A DNA stretch of 39,427 nt from Robiginitomaculum sp. (GTDB taxonomy: Bacteria > Pseudomonadota > Alphaproteobacteria > Caulobacterales > Maricaulaceae): the NCBI GenBank assembly GCA_015485155.1, contig WFUF01000017.1:1-39427 (forward strand), written 5' to 3'. Each line of letters begins with the position of its first letter. The first letter of the stretch is position 1. The notes below the pieces were generated by a model that saw only the letters and a list, made by a program, of their open reading frames with translations, ran no database searches and was not told the origin of the DNA. The position numbers and the translations under genes are program-made. Positions 7,378 to 18,944 of the stretch are shown here, in pieces.

Positions 7378-8706
7378 TTATATGTTTTCCCGAAGCCAGT
7401 GCCACATGCGGTGAACCGGACTGTCAGCATGAGTTTTTCGCGCATTATCCCCTGTTTCCATGAGTTGGGTAGGGCCTTGTACATTTTCACGCTGAACATT
7501 GAATATGTGACGCAAGCTTCCTGCCGGAGATGCAAAACCGGCACCACCAACCGCATCAGCCAAGCCTGAAAACCCGATGGGATGACCGGTTCTTACTGGC
7601 TCATTAAACACTCTTCCGGCCAGATCAGCCATGCCCTCCAACTGGCTGGCACCGCCAACCAGAACAATTCTTCGTCCCCATGGGTTTTCCGGTTTAACCT
7701 GATCAAGCTGATCACGTACCAGTTCCAGAATTTCTTCCACCCTGGGCCGGATAATGCCGGTAAGCAGAGCCCTTGGCGCCTGATCCGACTGCATGCGTGG
7801 ATCATCACACATTCCCGGACAATCGATCATTTCATGGTCATCATCAGGGCCGTCAATGCATGAGCCAAACATGGTTTTGATCCGTTCTGCCGAAGCCGTA
7901 GGGGTGCCAAGACCTCTGGCAATATCATTAGTTACATGGATGCCGCCGATCGGCACCACGCCCAAATGCTCCAATACTCCTTCGCTAAAGGTCGCAAATG
8001 AAGTAGTTCCGGCCCCCATATCAATGACAGTAGCCCCTAAATTGCGTTCATCTTCCACCAAGGCCGATAAGCCTGCTGCATAGGGTGTCGCCACCACTGA
8101 GTGCAATTCCAGCCGGCAGCGATCCAGCGCCAGGGCAATATTGCGAATTGGCCCAAGCGGGCTTAGCACCACACACATTTCAAGCGCCAACTGGTGAGCA
8201 AACATGCCCCTTGGGTCTCTGACATCGGCATTTTCGTCCACTCGATATCGCTGGGGCAAAGCGTGAATAACTGCGTGTTCCGGCTCATGAAAACCACCTA
8301 GTGCAGTTTTAATACAGCGTTTTACATCCCGATCCTTGACCTCCCTTCCCCCCATATTGATAACGCTCTGTACCCGACGTGCCACCATGCCCGAAGTTGC
8401 AATATTAACAGTAATTGAGGCAATTGATTGACCAGCCATTCTTTCGGCCTGATCCACGGTCATCCGAATAGCGCCCTCCGCCGCATCCAGGTCCACTATA
8501 CCCTTGTTTGAGATGCCCTTTGAGACCTGATGCCCAACCCCTACCACCTGAATTTTCTGGCGGGAGTTGGCATCCATTTTTGCAATAAAACAGGTGATTT
8601 TTGACGCACCAATATCCAGAACTCCGGTCATTGCCTGCCGTGAGGAACCTGCGCCCTTGGTCACCAGCCCCGGTTTCATATCGGTTGTTTTGCCTAATAT
8701 TCTCAT
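7378..8706 (-). CDS. ftsA: Cell division protein FtsA
   Basis: An actin-like ATPase (442 aa) that tethers FtsZ to the membrane and recruits later divisome proteins. Phosphate and nucleotide motifs are visible: LDIGASKITCFI near the start, VIDMGAGTTSFATF mid-protein, and VLVGGASQLEGM near the C-terminus. The end, MWHWLRENI, fits the conserved amphipathic membrane-targeting helix, so the gene is intact despite the mobile element 58 bp downstream. Its ATG overlaps the ftsQ stop by 4 bp. The expected next gene, ftsZ, is not found. Confidence 0.96.
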   Translation of the reverse strand: MRILGKTTDMKPGLVTKGAGSSRQAMTGVLDIGASKITCFIAKMDANSRQKIQVVGVGHQVSKGISNKGIVDLDAAEGAIRMTVDQAERMAGQSIASITVNIATSGMVARRVQSVINMGGREVKDRDVKRCIKTALGGFHEPEHAVIHALPQRYRVDENADVRDPRGMFAHQLALEMCVVLSPLGPIRNIALALDRCRLELHSVVATPYAAGLSALVEDERNLGATVIDMGAGTTSFATFSEGVLEHLGVVPIGGIHVTNDIARGLGTPTASAERIKTMFGSCIDGPDDDHEMIDCPGMCDDPRMQSDQAPRALLTGIIRPRVEEILELVRDQLDQVKPENPWGRRIVLVGGASQLEGMADLAGRVFNEPVRTGHPIGFSGLADAVGGAGFASPAGSLRHIFNVQRENVQGPTQLMETGDNARKTHADSPVHRMWHWLRENI

Positions 8707-9632
8707 GACATCATGAATTTTGATTTTCCTGGCGGTCGTTTCATAAAGCGAATGGAAAAACGCCCGGCAACACGCGCATCCACCACCACTTCGGGCAGTT
8801 CCAGTAATTTGAGCATTTCATCGGATCTGGTTAATTTGTCCAAAGCTTGCTGCCATTGCGAGGCAGGCAGTAATATTTGTGCCCCGGAGTGGAGGTTTAT
8901 ATTCCAGCGTCGATTGGATATCCAAATGATCGAGTGCACATTATTGGCAATTTTCCTGCGGGTTGCCAAATCCGACAACAGGCTTGCGGCCTGTTTTTGG
9001 GCTCCAGCTCCGACGATAAACGGCAGATTGGAATACTGATTCTTTGAAATCGTCGAAATTCTTGCGCCCTCGGCACTGATCAGGCTTAACCGCCGCTGGT
9101 TTTGCCAAACGGCAAATGGCGTACGTTCTGAAATTACCACTGCAATCCGGTCAGGCAATAATCTGGTTACCGAAGCCTTGTGCACCCAGCCCAGAGATTC
9201 AACCCGCTCCCGTGCCGCCTTCAGATCAACAGCAAATACCAACTCGCCTTTCTCCACCCCCAGCACTTTTCTAACCTCGGCTTCCGAAGAAAGCCTGGCT
9301 CCGGATATGTCGATATGCTTTACGCCAAAGCCCGCATTTAATAATTGTGTTTGCGCATAAGTCTGAGAAACCCGGTACACATCACCAAGATGTCCGGACA
9401 ACCAAAGCCCAAGCAGAATTGTCGAGAACAACCCGCTGACAATCCCGATGAATACCGTTCGCGGTCGATGGCCAAGGCGTGCTGATCTTGCCTTGGCGTG
9501 CAACCAGTTTCTGGCCTTTGATGAAACAGTTTTCCTCACCGGCCTGGTCGCTCGGCGAGGCCTGTTTGTTCTAGCAGTTTGGTTCGTCCTTTTTGGACTG
9601 GCCTTCCTTGACCTTAGTCGGGACAATCGCAT
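8703..9632 (-). CDS. ftsQ: Cell division protein FtsQ
   Basis: A 309-aa bitopic membrane protein. It has a long Arg/Lys-rich cytoplasmic tail (1-58), a single membrane segment (about 60-80, [19 protein letters not shown]), a POTRA domain (about 105-175, starting [17 protein letters not shown]) and a periplasmic beta domain. It scaffolds FtsB/FtsL in the divisome. The chosen start overlaps ddl by 62 bp. The only clear later option is a GTG at 9539 that would shorten the basic tail, so the start is the least certain in the cluster. The end overlaps ftsA by 4 bp. Confidence 0.93.
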   Translation of the reverse strand: MRLSRLRSRKASPKRTNQTARTNRPRRATRPVRKTVSSKARNWLHAKARSARLGHRPRTVFIGIVSGLFSTILLGLWLSGHLGDVYRVSQTYAQTQLLNAGFGVKHIDISGARLSSEAEVRKVLGVEKGELVFAVDLKAARERVESLGWVHKASVTRLLPDRIAVVISERTPFAVWQNQRRLSLISAEGARISTISKNQYSNLPFIVGAGAQKQAASLLSDLATRRKIANNVHSIIWISNRRWNINLHSGAQILLPASQWQQALDKLTRSDEMLKLLELPEVVVDARVAGRFSIRFMKRPPGKSKFMMS

Positions 9633-10524
9633 TCTTCACCATCCATTCTACCAGATCGTCAAACGCGATCTTTAAAGCAGCCGCCTGTTCAGGAACAAGC
9701 GAGGTAGAAGTCATGCCCGGTTGGGTGTTAATTTCCAGTAACCTTAATACATTATTATTTTCGTCCCAGCGAAAGTCTGAACGGGTGATTCCAGAGCAGC
9801 CAAGTGCTTTGTGTGCCATAACTGCTTGTTCCATAACGATTTTTGCAATATCTGTATCCAATTCTGCCGGGCAAATGTGTTTGGAGCCGCCAGCAAAATA
9901 TTTTGCCTCATAATTATAAAAATCCTGATTGGCGATAATTTCTGTCACACAAAGCGCCCGGTCTTCCATCACTGCAACAGTTAATTCCCGCCCGGCAATA
10001 TACTCTTCCACCAGTACTTCATCGCCATAGGGCCAATCTGAAGATGCCAGAACAGCAGGGGGGGAAGTCTCGCCATCATTCACAATAAGCACTCCGACAC
10101 TGGAGCCTTGAGCATTGGGCTTTACCACATAAGGCGGCTTCATCAGGTGTTTGCTGGCGGCATTAAAACGATTGGCCAATATCCCTTTTGGGCATTTTAT
10201 GCCATGGGCTGACAATACCGCCTTGGCCTTTTGCTTATCCATGGCCAAGGCTGAGGCCAGCACCCCTGAGTGGGTATAGGAAAACCCCATAATATCCAGC
10301 AATCCCTGTACCCGGCCATCTTCGCCCCATTCGCCGTGCAGGGCGTTAAAAACTACATCGGGGGAAATTCTGGATAATTTCTCCGGCAGGTCAGGGCCGG
10401 CATCAATCAGAGTTACCTGCCACCCCTTATTGCGCAAGGCAGCAGCGCATGCCCGGCCAGAATTTAATGATACCTCGCGCTCCGGCCCTGGCCCGCCCAG
10501 TAAAACCGCTACTGATTTTTTCAT
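9571..10524 (-). CDS. ddl: D-alanine--D-alanine ligase
   Basis: A cytoplasmic ATP-grasp enzyme joining two D-Ala molecules for the MurF substrate. The sequence opens [23 protein letters not shown], with the conserved Glu of EREVSL. It contains [14 protein letters not shown], the ATP-grasp [15 protein letters not shown] and the metal site [19 protein letters not shown] place the start at ATG 10524, not 10551, because it gives the classical N-terminus and the ATGA overlap with murB typical of this cluster (317 aa). The 3' end overlaps the long ftsQ start. Confidence 0.95.
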   Translation of the reverse strand: MKKSVAVLLGGPGPEREVSLNSGRACAAALRNKGWQVTLIDAGPDLPEKLSRISPDVVFNALHGEWGEDGRVQGLLDIMGFSYTHSGVLASALAMDKQKAKAVLSAHGIKCPKGILANRFNAASKHLMKPPYVVKPNAQGSSVGVLIVNDGETSPPAVLASSDWPYGDEVLVEEYIAGRELTVAVMEDRALCVTEIIANQDFYNYEAKYFAGGSKHICPAELDTDIAKIVMEQAVMAHKALGCSGITRSDFRWDENNNVLRLLEINTQPGMTSTSLVPEQAAALKIAFDDLVEWMVKNAIVPTKVKEGQSKKDEPNC

Positions 10525-11432
10525 TTGCGCCCGATCCTTTTTATTTCCCACTCCAACTCGATACCGCTGTTTTTAGCTACTGACTTGCGAATACTCTCGC
10601 CAAGTTCTTCCAGATCGGCAGCGCTGGCATTTCCTTGATTTATCATAAAATTGCAATGCTGGCTGGACATTTTTGCATCGCCAACCGTTAAGCCACGGCC
10701 ACCGGCTTCGTCAATCAATTGCCAGCTTTTATGCCCTTTTGGGTTTTTGAAGGTAGATCCTCCGGTTTTTTCACGAATTGGCTGGGTTTGCTGTCGCTGC
10801 TCCTCAATTTTCAGCATTTGCTGTTGAATTTGTTCTAATGAGCCAGCCTGTCCCTGAAACAGGGCTTCAATAAAAATCCATGATTTTGGTGCATTACAGT
10901 TACGATAAGAATAGCTCAGTTCATCAACGCTTATAATGCGTCGTCTGCCCACTTCATCTAAAACGGTAGCTTCGATGAGCCTATCAGCGGTTTCTGAGCC
11001 ATAACAGCCAGCATTCATCCTTAAAGCCCCGCCAATAGTGCCCGGAATACCTGAGAAAAAGGCAAAACCATCAATTCCCGATTTAGCAGCAAATTTCGCC
11101 AGAACCCGATCCGGGGTTGCAGCTCCCACCCGAATTAGGTTATCGGCTTCGATGGACATTTTTGCAAATGCAGCCGTAAGCCGGACAACTATTCCAGACA
11201 TGCCGCCATCACGCACCAGAATATTTGATCCGGCTCCCAATACAAATACCGGCAGCTCTTTTGGCTTTTGCGCCAGCAACATGGCAAGATCCGCTTCGTC
11301 CTCAGGCAAAAACAACAAATCAGCCGGCCCGCCAACTCGTAACCAGGTAAAGGGGGCAAGCTCCTTATTTTCAATCAGCTTACCCCGTAGTTCGGGAAAA
11401 TCTCTGGCCGTATATGAATCTGGCACCTTCAA
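10521..11432 (-). CDS. murB: UDP-N-acetylenolpyruvoylglucosamine reductase MurB
   Basis: A FAD enzyme (303 aa) reducing UDP-GlcNAc-enolpyruvate to UDP-MurNAc with NADPH. Motifs are [14 protein letters not shown] and [12 protein letters not shown] for FAD binding, [18 protein letters not shown], and [10 protein letters not shown] with the catalytic Ser. The Glu near the C-terminus ([12 protein letters not shown]) fits the active-site acid. Length and the lack of the longer E. coli loop fit type II MurB. It overlaps murC and ddl by 4 bp each. Confidence 0.96.
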   Translation of the reverse strand: MKVPDSYTARDFPELRGKLIENKELAPFTWLRVGGPADLLFLPEDEADLAMLLAQKPKELPVFVLGAGSNILVRDGGMSGIVVRLTAAFAKMSIEADNLIRVGAATPDRVLAKFAAKSGIDGFAFFSGIPGTIGGALRMNAGCYGSETADRLIEATVLDEVGRRRIISVDELSYSYRNCNAPKSWIFIEALFQGQAGSLEQIQQQMLKIEEQRQQTQPIREKTGGSTFKNPKGHKSWQLIDEAGGRGLTVGDAKMSSQHCNFMINQGNASAADLEELGESIRKSVAKNSGIELEWEIKRIGRK

Positions 11433-12832
11433 AGAGCCTCCAATTGTGAAGGTAGCTCATAAGCCCATCTGGTAATATCGCCAGCTCCAAGGAATATGAC
11501 CAGATCACCGGATACGGCCTGTTCTGAAATCTGCTTTGCCAATTGTTCGCGTGTGGTGCTGTGAACATTGCGATGGCCGCTTGCTTTTAGGCCTGAGACC
11601 AGAGCTTGCTGATCGGCCCCGGTTATCGGGGTTTCACCGGCAGTAAAAACCGGGGTAATGAACACTGTATCGGCCTCATTGAAACAGGTGCAGAACTCAT
11701 CAAACAAATCATGAAGCCGGGTGTATCTATGAGGTTGCATCACCGCGATGACCTTGCCTTGTGTGGAGCTTCTGGCCGCCTGTAAAACGGCGGTAATTTC
11801 CGCTGGATGATGGCCATAATCATCAATAATGGTCACCCCTTGCCACTTACCAACATTAGTAAAGCGCCGCTTTACCCCGCCAAAATCAGCCAGCGCCGTG
11901 CGCACTTGCTCCTGACTTGCCCCTAATTCTCTGGCTACTACAATTGCCGCAGCAGCATTTGAAACATTATGATCGCCAGCCATAGGAAGGAATAAATTCT
12001 GCCAGCGGTCCTCTTGTTGTTTGTGAACATCAAAGAAGGTTATTTCAAACAGCGAGCCGCCATTATGAGAGACCACCGGGCTGATACGGGCTGCGGCTTG
12101 CGGCGAAAAACCATAAGATAAAATTTTACGATCCTGTATCCGTGCTGAAAGACGCTGCACATCCGGATCATCAATACAAAGCGCAGCAAACCCGTAAAAC
12201 GGTATGGATTCAACAAATTGATGAAAAGCCTTATGCAGGTTTTCTACCGTGCCATAATGCTCCATATGCTCCGGATCAATATTGGTGACCACCGCAACTG
12301 CGCCACGCAATTTTAAGAATGATCCGTCGCTTTCATCGGCTTCAACCACCATCCAGTCTCCGGCACCGAGCTTGGCATTGGATCCATAGGCAGTAATCAC
12401 CCCGCCATTGATCACAGTAGGGTCAAAGCCCGCGCCATCAAGCAGGGCCGCAACCAAAGAAGTGGTGGTGGTTTTGCCATGGGTTCCAGCAATTGCCACT
12501 GACCATTTTAGCCGCATGAGTTCCGCCAGCATTTCAGCGCGGCGCACAACCGGTATTCCCTTATCCCGGGCTGCTATTACTTCTGGATTATCGTGCTTGA
12601 TTGCAGTGGAAACCACAATACCGGAGGCGCCATCGACATTCCTGGCGTCCTGCCCGATCATAATTGTTGCACCTTTGGCACGCAGTCTTTGGACATTGGC
12701 ATTTTCTGAAATATCAGAGCCTTGCACCTGATAGCCAAGGTTTAGCATAACCTCGGCAATGCCGCTCATGCCAATACCGCCAATACCTACAAAATGTAAA
12801 ATACCGAATTCAAAAGGAACTGCACCGCGCAC
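11429..12832 (-). CDS. murC: UDP-N-acetylmuramate--L-alanine ligase MurC
   Basis: The first Mur ligase (467 aa), adding L-Ala to UDP-MurNAc. The N-terminal Rossmann segment is [20 protein letters not shown]. The ATP loop is [14 protein letters not shown], with the GTHGKT form typical of Mur[13 protein letters not shown] and [12 protein letters not shown] are central motifs, and [10 protein letters not shown] is in the C-terminal domain. It sits 3 bp after murG and overlaps murB by 4 bp. Confidence 0.97.
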   Translation of the reverse strand: MRGAVPFEFGILHFVGIGGIGMSGIAEVMLNLGYQVQGSDISENANVQRLRAKGATIMIGQDARNVDGASGIVVSTAIKHDNPEVIAARDKGIPVVRRAEMLAELMRLKWSVAIAGTHGKTTTTSLVAALLDGAGFDPTVINGGVITAYGSNAKLGAGDWMVVEADESDGSFLKLRGAVAVVTNIDPEHMEHYGTVENLHKAFHQFVESIPFYGFAALCIDDPDVQRLSARIQDRKILSYGFSPQAAARISPVVSHNGGSLFEITFFDVHKQQEDRWQNLFLPMAGDHNVSNAAAAIVVARELGASQEQVRTALADFGGVKRRFTNVGKWQGVTIIDDYGHHPAEITAVLQAARSSTQGKVIAVMQPHRYTRLHDLFDEFCTCFNEADTVFITPVFTAGETPITGADQQALVSGLKASGHRNVHSTTREQLAKQISEQAVSGDLVIFLGAGDITRWAYELPSQLEAL

Positions 12833-12835
12833 TGT

Positions 12836-13921
12836 TTAATCCTCATCCAATACCAGATCGGCCAGTTTTCTGGCCGCGTCTGATTTTGCTGCTGTTTTGG
12901 CCGCTCTGGCCCGTTCTTGTAAATCGTCCATATCAGACAATCTGGCTTGCAAAAGCCCTGCCAGACGCTCTGGTGTCAATGCTTCTTCACTAATAATGTC
13001 GGCAGCACCAACCTGTTTTAACACATTTGCATTGCCGCTTTGATGATCATCCATGGCAATGGCCAGAGGAATTAGTATTGACGGCCGGCCAATAGCAGCC
13101 AGTTCCGAAACCGTGGAGGCCCCGGCACGGGCAATAACCAGATGCGAGGCTGCAATTTTTTGCGGAGCATCATCAAAGAAACTGGCCAGTTCATAACGCA
13201 CATTTGCTTCATCAAGCATGGCTTTGGCCATTTGCATCCGGTCTTTGGTGATTTGCGCGGTTACGAATAATTTGTCCCTGATCTTTGTAGAAAGCAATGC
13301 AATGGCCGCAGGGACTGCCTCGCTTAAAATTCTTGCCCCCAATGATCCGCCCATGACAGTTAAATGCAATTGACCATTATTCATGGGCATTGGCTGGTCT
13401 TGAATGGCAAGAACTTGTGGGCGTAACGGATTGCCCAAAGCCACATGCCGATCTCTGGCCGTCGGGGGCAGTCGCTGTAATTGCTCAAATCCGCTGGCAA
13501 TCCATTTTGCCTTTGTTGCACCCAAGCGATTGGCCCGTCCCAAAACTGCATTTTGTTCATGTAAAATAAGTGGAATACCCAATGAACCTGCTGCCAGTAA
13601 TGCCGGAACCGAAGGATAACCACCAAAGCCAACCATTGCTGAGCAATCATATGCGGTCAGAAACCGTCTTGTGATGGAGCGCGCCTGCCACAGGCGCCAG
13701 AACCATGTGATGAGTTTTATTGGGTTACGGCTCGGGCTTGATGCTTCTATGATGATCTTGGCGTTGGCAGGAAAGTTTCTTGTCAAATGCTCTGCGCGTT
13801 GATCTGTTACCAGTAATACGTTTTTTCCACGGGCCTGCAGTTCATGGGCCAGGGCCTCGGCAGGAAAAACATGACCGCCGGTGCCCCCGGCTGCCAAAGC
13901 TATCACCGGTACTTTGATCAT
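12836..13921 (-). CDS. murG: Lipid II glycosyltransferase MurG
   Basis: A membrane-associated GT28 transferase (361 aa) adding GlcNAc to lipid I at the inner leaflet. It shows the GGTGGHVFPA loop at the N-terminus, LHEQNAVLGRANR, MGGSLGARIL at the start of the C-terminal domain, and the UDP-GlcNAc site RAGASTVSELAAIGRPSILIPL. The ATG overlaps the ftsW stop by 4 bp. Confidence 0.97.
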   Translation of the reverse strand: MIKVPVIALAAGGTGGHVFPAEALAHELQARGKNVLLVTDQRAEHLTRNFPANAKIIIEASSPSRNPIKLITWFWRLWQARSITRRFLTAYDCSAMVGFGGYPSVPALLAAGSLGIPLILHEQNAVLGRANRLGATKAKWIASGFEQLQRLPPTARDRHVALGNPLRPQVLAIQDQPMPMNNGQLHLTVMGGSLGARILSEAVPAAIALLSTKIRDKLFVTAQITKDRMQMAKAMLDEANVRYELASFFDDAPQKIAASHLVIARAGASTVSELAAIGRPSILIPLAIAMDDHQSGNANVLKQVGAADIISEEALTPERLAGLLQARLSDMDDLQERARAAKTAAKSDAARKLADLVLDED

Positions 13922-15042
13922 TGCATTTCTCCCGGCTGTGCCCGGGTAAACGCCAGCAATAATCCAATAGTAAACCCGGTTGCCAACATTGAGGAGCCGC
14001 CACTTGAGATAAAGGGCAGGGTCATGCCTTTGGGCGGTATTACCTGTAAGTTTACGGCAATATTTATAAAGGCCTGTAAGCCAAACAAAATACTTAATCC
14101 TGCTGCGGCCAGTTGTGAAACCGGATCACTTAATCTTTGGGCGCGCAGCATTGAGCGTATTATAATGATCGCGTAAATCAAAATAATCAAAATGCACAGC
14201 ATCATTCCAAATTCTTCTGCGGCGACCGAAAATATAAAGTCAGTATGGGCATCAGGGATCAGGTTTTTGACCCTGCCTTCACCGGGGCCACGGCCAAAAA
14301 TACCACCGCGCTGTATTGCTGCCATCGCCATATCCACCTGATAGGTATCTCCCGATGATGGATCCAGGAACCGGTTAATTCGGCTGGCCACATGGGGCAT
14401 GGAATAATAGGCAGCAAAAAAGCCAATTGCCGAAAGTCCCGCAAAAGAGGCAATCCATAAATATGACATGCCGGACATGAAGAATATGGCGCCAAAACTT
14501 AAGGTAATAAGTATGGTCTGTCCGAAATCAGGCTGTAAAATAAGCAATATAACTGCAATGCCATAAAGACCAACCGCAAGGGCGGTTCCAGGAATTCCGT
14601 CTTGTTCCTGCTTTGCAAACAGCCATGCGAAGGTGACAATAAGACCTGGTTTTAAGAATTCTGAGGGTTGCAGGGTAAAAGATGCAATTCGTATCCAGCG
14701 CTGAGCCTCTCCGGCACTGTATTGGCCAAAAAACAATATGTAGAGCATGACAAACAAGGAGCTTATGACCGCCAGCATGGCCAGTCTTCTGGCATTTTGA
14801 CGGGAAAACAGCGATACTACAAATACCGAGCCCATGGCCATTACAGCAAATGCCAGATGACGCCAGAAATAGTAAAACGGATCAAGCAGATCCCGGCGCT
14901 CGGCCGCTGCCGGGCTGGCAGCCAGCGACAGGAGCAGGCCAATTAAAATCAATATCCCGGCAGCTCCCACCGAGATCCGGTCAACACTCCAGAACCAATC
15001 GCGGATTAAGGACGGTTTTCGGTGATAAACAGCCAGACTCAT
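13918..15042 (-). CDS. ftsW: Septal peptidoglycan polymerase FtsW
   Basis: A SEDS-family glycosyltransferase (374 aa) with about ten membrane segments, polymerising lipid II at the septum with FtsI. Family marks are the FTLQPSEFLKPGLIV segment, PDFGQTILI, and the C-terminal PPKGMTLPFISSGGSSM. Its place between murD and murG identifies FtsW rather than RodA. It overlaps both neighbours by 4 bp. Confidence 0.96.
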   Translation of the reverse strand: MSLAVYHRKPSLIRDWFWSVDRISVGAAGILILIGLLLSLAASPAAAERRDLLDPFYYFWRHLAFAVMAMGSVFVVSLFSRQNARRLAMLAVISSLFVMLYILFFGQYSAGEAQRWIRIASFTLQPSEFLKPGLIVTFAWLFAKQEQDGIPGTALAVGLYGIAVILLILQPDFGQTILITLSFGAIFFMSGMSYLWIASFAGLSAIGFFAAYYSMPHVASRINRFLDPSSGDTYQVDMAMAAIQRGGIFGRGPGEGRVKNLIPDAHTDFIFSVAAEEFGMMLCILIILIYAIIIIRSMLRAQRLSDPVSQLAAAGLSILFGLQAFINIAVNLQVIPPKGMTLPFISSGGSSMLATGFTIGLLLAFTRAQPGEMQ

Positions 15043-16436
15043 AAATCACCGGCAGCATTTTGCCATAACAGCCGAAATGCCTCCCCTCGTTCTTCAAAGC
15101 TGGCAAATTGATCAAAGGAGGCACAGGCTGGTGATAACAAGACTACAGGATCACAATCTGCTGCTTGTTTGGCATCGGCAAATGCAGCGGCAAATGCCTT
15201 ATCCAATTGCTCGCATAATTTTACCTCGCAATGACCATTTAATGTGGAGGCAAATGGCTTTTGGGCTTCACCAATCAAATATGCCTTTCTTATGCGATCG
15301 GTAAATGGCAGGACGGGCTGCAATCCATCTTCTTTGGCCTGTCCACCGGCAATCCAGTAAATATCTGAGAAACTGGATAAAGCTCTGGCCGCAGCCTGTC
15401 CGTTTGTGGCTTTGGAATCATTGATAAACCGTACATTGCCCAACTGGCCCAATGGCTCCATGCGGTGTGACAATCCGGTAAATGTTTCAAATGCTTTTGC
15501 TATTTCCTGCTCGGGCACGTCAAAGTGCCGGGCAATGGCAAAAGCAGCGGCTGCATTTTGCCAATTATGCCGCCCTTGCAGGCCAATGGCCTGACTTAAA
15601 TCGGTAACCTGCCGGTGGGATGCTCCGGTTGCATCAATCAGCTTTGCATCAAGTACAAAAACACCACGGCTTAAGCAGGTGCTGGCCGAGATTGGGCACA
15701 ATGGGGCTGCTCTGGTTGCAAGCTCGGACAAATAAGCAGACGTGTGTTCGTCATCGACCCCGCATATTGCAAGGTCGGTTGTTTTTTGATTGTCAAATAT
15801 CCGCACCTTGGCCGCCATATAGCCTTCCATATCGCCATGACGAAGCAAATGGTCTGGTGACAGGTTCAACAGGCACGCCACATCACAGCGCAAGGCCCGG
15901 GTAAGTTCCAATTGATATGAGGACAACTCGAGCACATATACCCGCCCGGCTTTAAGGGCGGGAAGATCAAGAACTGCCCGGCCAATATTGCCACCTGCAT
16001 GGGCATCAAAACCGGCAGAACGCAAAATATGTGTAACCAGCGCGGTGGTTGTGGACTTGCCATTAGTACCGGTAATGCCAATTATTTTTGGCCGGTTGTC
16101 AGGTTTCAGGCTTGCAATTTGATGAGCAAATAATTCCATATCACCAAAGACGGGAACTTCACAGGCTCTTGCCAGCTTTACCACATGATGCGGTTTGGGA
16201 AGTGAATGAGCAATGCCCGGCGATATGATCAGGGCCGCAAGGTCTGACATGTCGCGCTGTGACAGATCAGACAGATTAAGCCCGGCTTGTTGCGCATGTT
16301 CACGCATGGGCTCGTTATCGTCCCAGACAAATAGATTGGCGCCTCCTGCCACTAACGCCTGCGCTGTTGCCAACCCCGTACGTCCCAAGCCCAGGATAGC
16401 AACATTTCTGCCTGTAAATTCATCAATCCGGATCAA
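15039..16436 (-). CDS. murD: UDP-N-acetylmuramoylalanine--D-glutamate ligase MurD
   Basis: The second Mur ligase (465 aa), adding D-Glu. It has a N-terminal Rossmann-like NVAILGLGRTGLATAQAL, the ATP loop GITGTNGKSTTTALV, LNLSPDHLLRHG, and in the C-terminal domain FINDSKATNGQAAARAL and IAGGQAKEDG. It starts 7 bp after mraY and overlaps ftsW by 4 bp. Confidence 0.97.
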   Translation of the reverse strand: MIRIDEFTGRNVAILGLGRTGLATAQALVAGGANLFVWDDNEPMREHAQQAGLNLSDLSQRDMSDLAALIISPGIAHSLPKPHHVVKLARACEVPVFGDMELFAHQIASLKPDNRPKIIGITGTNGKSTTTALVTHILRSAGFDAHAGGNIGRAVLDLPALKAGRVYVLELSSYQLELTRALRCDVACLLNLSPDHLLRHGDMEGYMAAKVRIFDNQKTTDLAICGVDDEHTSAYLSELATRAAPLCPISASTCLSRGVFVLDAKLIDATGASHRQVTDLSQAIGLQGRHNWQNAAAAFAIARHFDVPEQEIAKAFETFTGLSHRMEPLGQLGNVRFINDSKATNGQAAARALSSFSDIYWIAGGQAKEDGLQPVLPFTDRIRKAYLIGEAQKPFASTLNGHCEVKLCEQLDKAFAAAFADAKQAADCDPVVLLSPACASFDQFASFEERGEAFRLLWQNAAGDL

Positions 16437-16443
16437 TTGTCAC

Positions 16444-17550
16444 CTAGCGCAGTTTTAATGTGGATAAACCGATCATTGCCAGAATAACCGCAATGATCCA
16501 GAAACGAATAACAATGGTGGGCTCGGCCCAGCCCTTTTTTTCATAATGATGATGAATGGGTGCCATGCGAAACACCCGCTTGCCGGTTAGCTTGAATGAA
16601 ATAACCTGAACAAATACTGATACTGCTTCCAGTACGAACAGGCCGCCAACAATTACCAGAACTATTTCATGCTTTACCGCTACCGCGATGGCACCCAAGG
16701 CCGCGCCCAAGGACAAGGAGCCGGTATCGCCCATAAAGATCATGGCTGGCGGTGCATTCCACCACAAAAACCCTAATCCTGATCCTAAAATAGCCCCGAT
16801 AAATACTGCTAGTTCGCCTGTGCCCGGCGCATAGGGCAATTGCAGGTATTCGGTAAAATCAACGCGGCCAACAACATAGGCAATTATGCCAAAACTGCCC
16901 ATTGCGATCATTACCGGCACAATGGCCAGTCCATCAAGACCGTCAGTCAGGTTTACCGCATTGGAAGTGCCTACAATGACAAAGGTTCCAAACAGCAGAT
17001 ATACCGGCCCCAAATCTATCAGCATATCTTTTAGGAATGGCAAGGCGACAGAGGTCGCCAGCTCGGTATTGCCATCATTGGTAGCTGTTACAATTGAGAT
17101 AATCGACCATACTGCAATTCCGGCAATCAAGGTTTCAAGTAATAATCTTGCTCGTGCCGATACCCCGCCATGATGGCGCCTGGTCACCTTGTTATAGTCA
17201 TCCCAGAACCCGATTAATCCAAACCCGGCCATCACTCCAAGCAGGGTCCACACATATTTATTGCCCAGATCAGCCCACAATAAGGTGCTAAGCAGACCGG
17301 AAAACAGGATCAGTACACCGCCCATGGTCGGGGTTCCGGCTTTTTCAACAATGTGGCGCTCAGGGCCGTCTTCGCGGATCGGCTGCCCATTTTTTTGTTT
17401 TTCCCTCATATAATTGATAATGGGCTTGCCAAAAACAAACGCTAAAATCAGCGAGGTGAAAACCGCTGCCCCAAACCTGAATGAGATATAGCGCAATACA
17501 TTGAATATGGAAAATTCATCGGCAAGAGGATACAATAAATGATATAGCAA
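16444..17550 (-). CDS. mraY: Phospho-MurNAc-pentapeptide transferase MraY
   Basis: A polytopic membrane enzyme (368 aa) making lipid I from UDP-MurNAc-pentapeptide and undecaprenyl phosphate. Conserved parts are [24 protein letters not shown] with the Mg-binding Asp pair, [25 protein letters not shown] and the [14 protein letters not shown] histidine segment. About ten membrane helices are evident. The start lies 2 bp after the murF stop. Confidence 0.97.
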   Translation of the reverse strand: MLYHLLYPLADEFSIFNVLRYISFRFGAAVFTSLILAFVFGKPIINYMREKQKNGQPIREDGPERHIVEKAGTPTMGGVLILFSGLLSTLLWADLGNKYVWTLLGVMAGFGLIGFWDDYNKVTRRHHGGVSARARLLLETLIAGIAVWSIISIVTATNDGNTELATSVALPFLKDMLIDLGPVYLLFGTFVIVGTSNAVNLTDGLDGLAIVPVMIAMGSFGIIAYVVGRVDFTEYLQLPYAPGTGELAVFIGAILGSGLGFLWWNAPPAMIFMGDTGSLSLGAALGAIAVAVKHEIVLVIVGGLFVLEAVSVFVQVISFKLTGKRVFRMAPIHHHYEKKGWAEPTIVIRFWIIAVILAMIGLSTLKLR

Positions 17551-17552
17551 AA

Positions 17553-18944
17553 CTAATTCTCCCGGCTGTGCGCCATTTTTTTCAGTTCAGTGACCACCCG
17601 ATGAACTTCAGAGCCATTGGAGCCTTTGACCAGCAAAACATCACCGTCTTGTAATTGGGAATAAATGGAATTTACCAGGCCGGCAATGTCCTTTTCCACA
17701 GGAGCCCGGCGCGATTTGGGCAAGTGCTCGTATAAACATCCCATAAGTTCACCAACACACCAGACCTTTTCAACATTGGCATTTTGTATCGGCCAGGACA
17801 ATTGCGCGTGCAGGAGCGGGCCTTGAGTGCCAAGTTCAAGCATATCACCCAAAACTGCCAGTTTCCGGCCATTGGAGAATCTGGACAATGTATCCAAAGC
17901 TGCTTTCATACTGGTGGGATTGGCGTTATAGCTGTCATCAATCAAGGTTGCATAGCCTTGATCCAGGGGCAATTTAATCCACGCCCCCCGGCCCTTGCCA
18001 GCGCTTATCAATTGCATTTTTTCGGCAATTTCCTTTGGGCTTTCACCACAGGCAATTGCAGCAGCCATCACCGCTGCAAGAATCTCGCCCCAGTGCATGC
18101 CGGTAACTTTGGCCGATATTCTTACGACCTCTCCGGCAATATCAAAGCACCCGGTTGAGCCGTCAGGGTTTGTTTGCCAGTCGATGATACGCACATCACT
18201 TGCCTCATCGACGCCAAATGTTAAAACATTACGCACTCCGAAGTTTTTAATTTGTGCCCGTAAAGTGGCCACTCCCGTCCCCGCAAATGGCAATACCGCA
18301 ACCCCATCTAAATCGAGAGCCGCCCAGATCGAAGCCTTTTCACGGGCAATTGCCTCGATGGAGCCAAAACCCTCCAGATGAGCTTCGGCAATCCGTGTTA
18401 TCAGTGCAACATGCGGTTTAACCAGCTTGCTGAGCGGGGCTATTTCACCGGGATTGCTGGTACCTATTTCAAACACCCCCCATCTGGTGCTTTTTGGCAT
18501 GCGAGCCAAAGTCAATGGCACACCCCATTGATTATTATATGATTTAATCGAGCTGTGAGTAGGGGCATCCGTGGCCAATATGCTGGCCAGCGCATCCTTG
18601 GCACTGGTTTTTCCTACTGACCCGGTAATGGCAAATCTGGTGGCTGAACAGCGCTCACGGGCAACCACGCCCAAAGCTTCCAGCGCTTTGCTGGTATCAT
18701 TGACCACGATTTTTGTTCCCGGAACATCGGTGCGGCTTACCAGTGAGGCAGCGGCCCCGGCTTTTAGTGCTGCATCAACAAATTCATGGCCGTCTCTGGC
18801 GACATTTAAGGCCACAAATAAATCACCAGACCTGGCAGACCTGCTGTCTATTGATATGCCGTCAATCGTAGAATCAGGGTCGCCAATCAGCCTGCCGGAA
18901 GTGGCCTCTGTAATTTCCGTGCAAGTCCATAATGGATCACTCAT
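17553..18944 (-). CDS. murF: UDP-MurNAc-tripeptide--D-alanyl-D-alanine ligase MurF
   Basis: The last Mur ligase (463 aa), adding D-Ala-D-Ala from Ddl. The N-terminal domain has [16 protein letters not shown]. The ATP loop is [14 protein letters not shown], the GSVGKT form typical of MurF. It also has [13 protein letters not shown] and [17 protein letters not shown]. Its ATG overlaps the murE stop by 4 bp. Confidence 0.97.
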   Translation of the reverse strand: MSDPLWTCTEITEATSGRLIGDPDSTIDGISIDSRSARSGDLFVALNVARDGHEFVDAALKAGAAASLVSRTDVPGTKIVVNDTSKALEALGVVARERCSATRFAITGSVGKTSAKDALASILATDAPTHSSIKSYNNQWGVPLTLARMPKSTRWGVFEIGTSNPGEIAPLSKLVKPHVALITRIAEAHLEGFGSIEAIAREKASIWAALDLDGVAVLPFAGTGVATLRAQIKNFGVRNVLTFGVDEASDVRIIDWQTNPDGSTGCFDIAGEVVRISAKVTGMHWGEILAAVMAAAIACGESPKEIAEKMQLISAGKGRGAWIKLPLDQGYATLIDDSYNANPTSMKAALDTLSRFSNGRKLAVLGDMLELGTQGPLLHAQLSWPIQNANVEKVWCVGELMGCLYEHLPKSRRAPVEKDIAGLVNSIYSQLQDGDVLLVKGSNGSEVHRVVTELKKMAHSREN

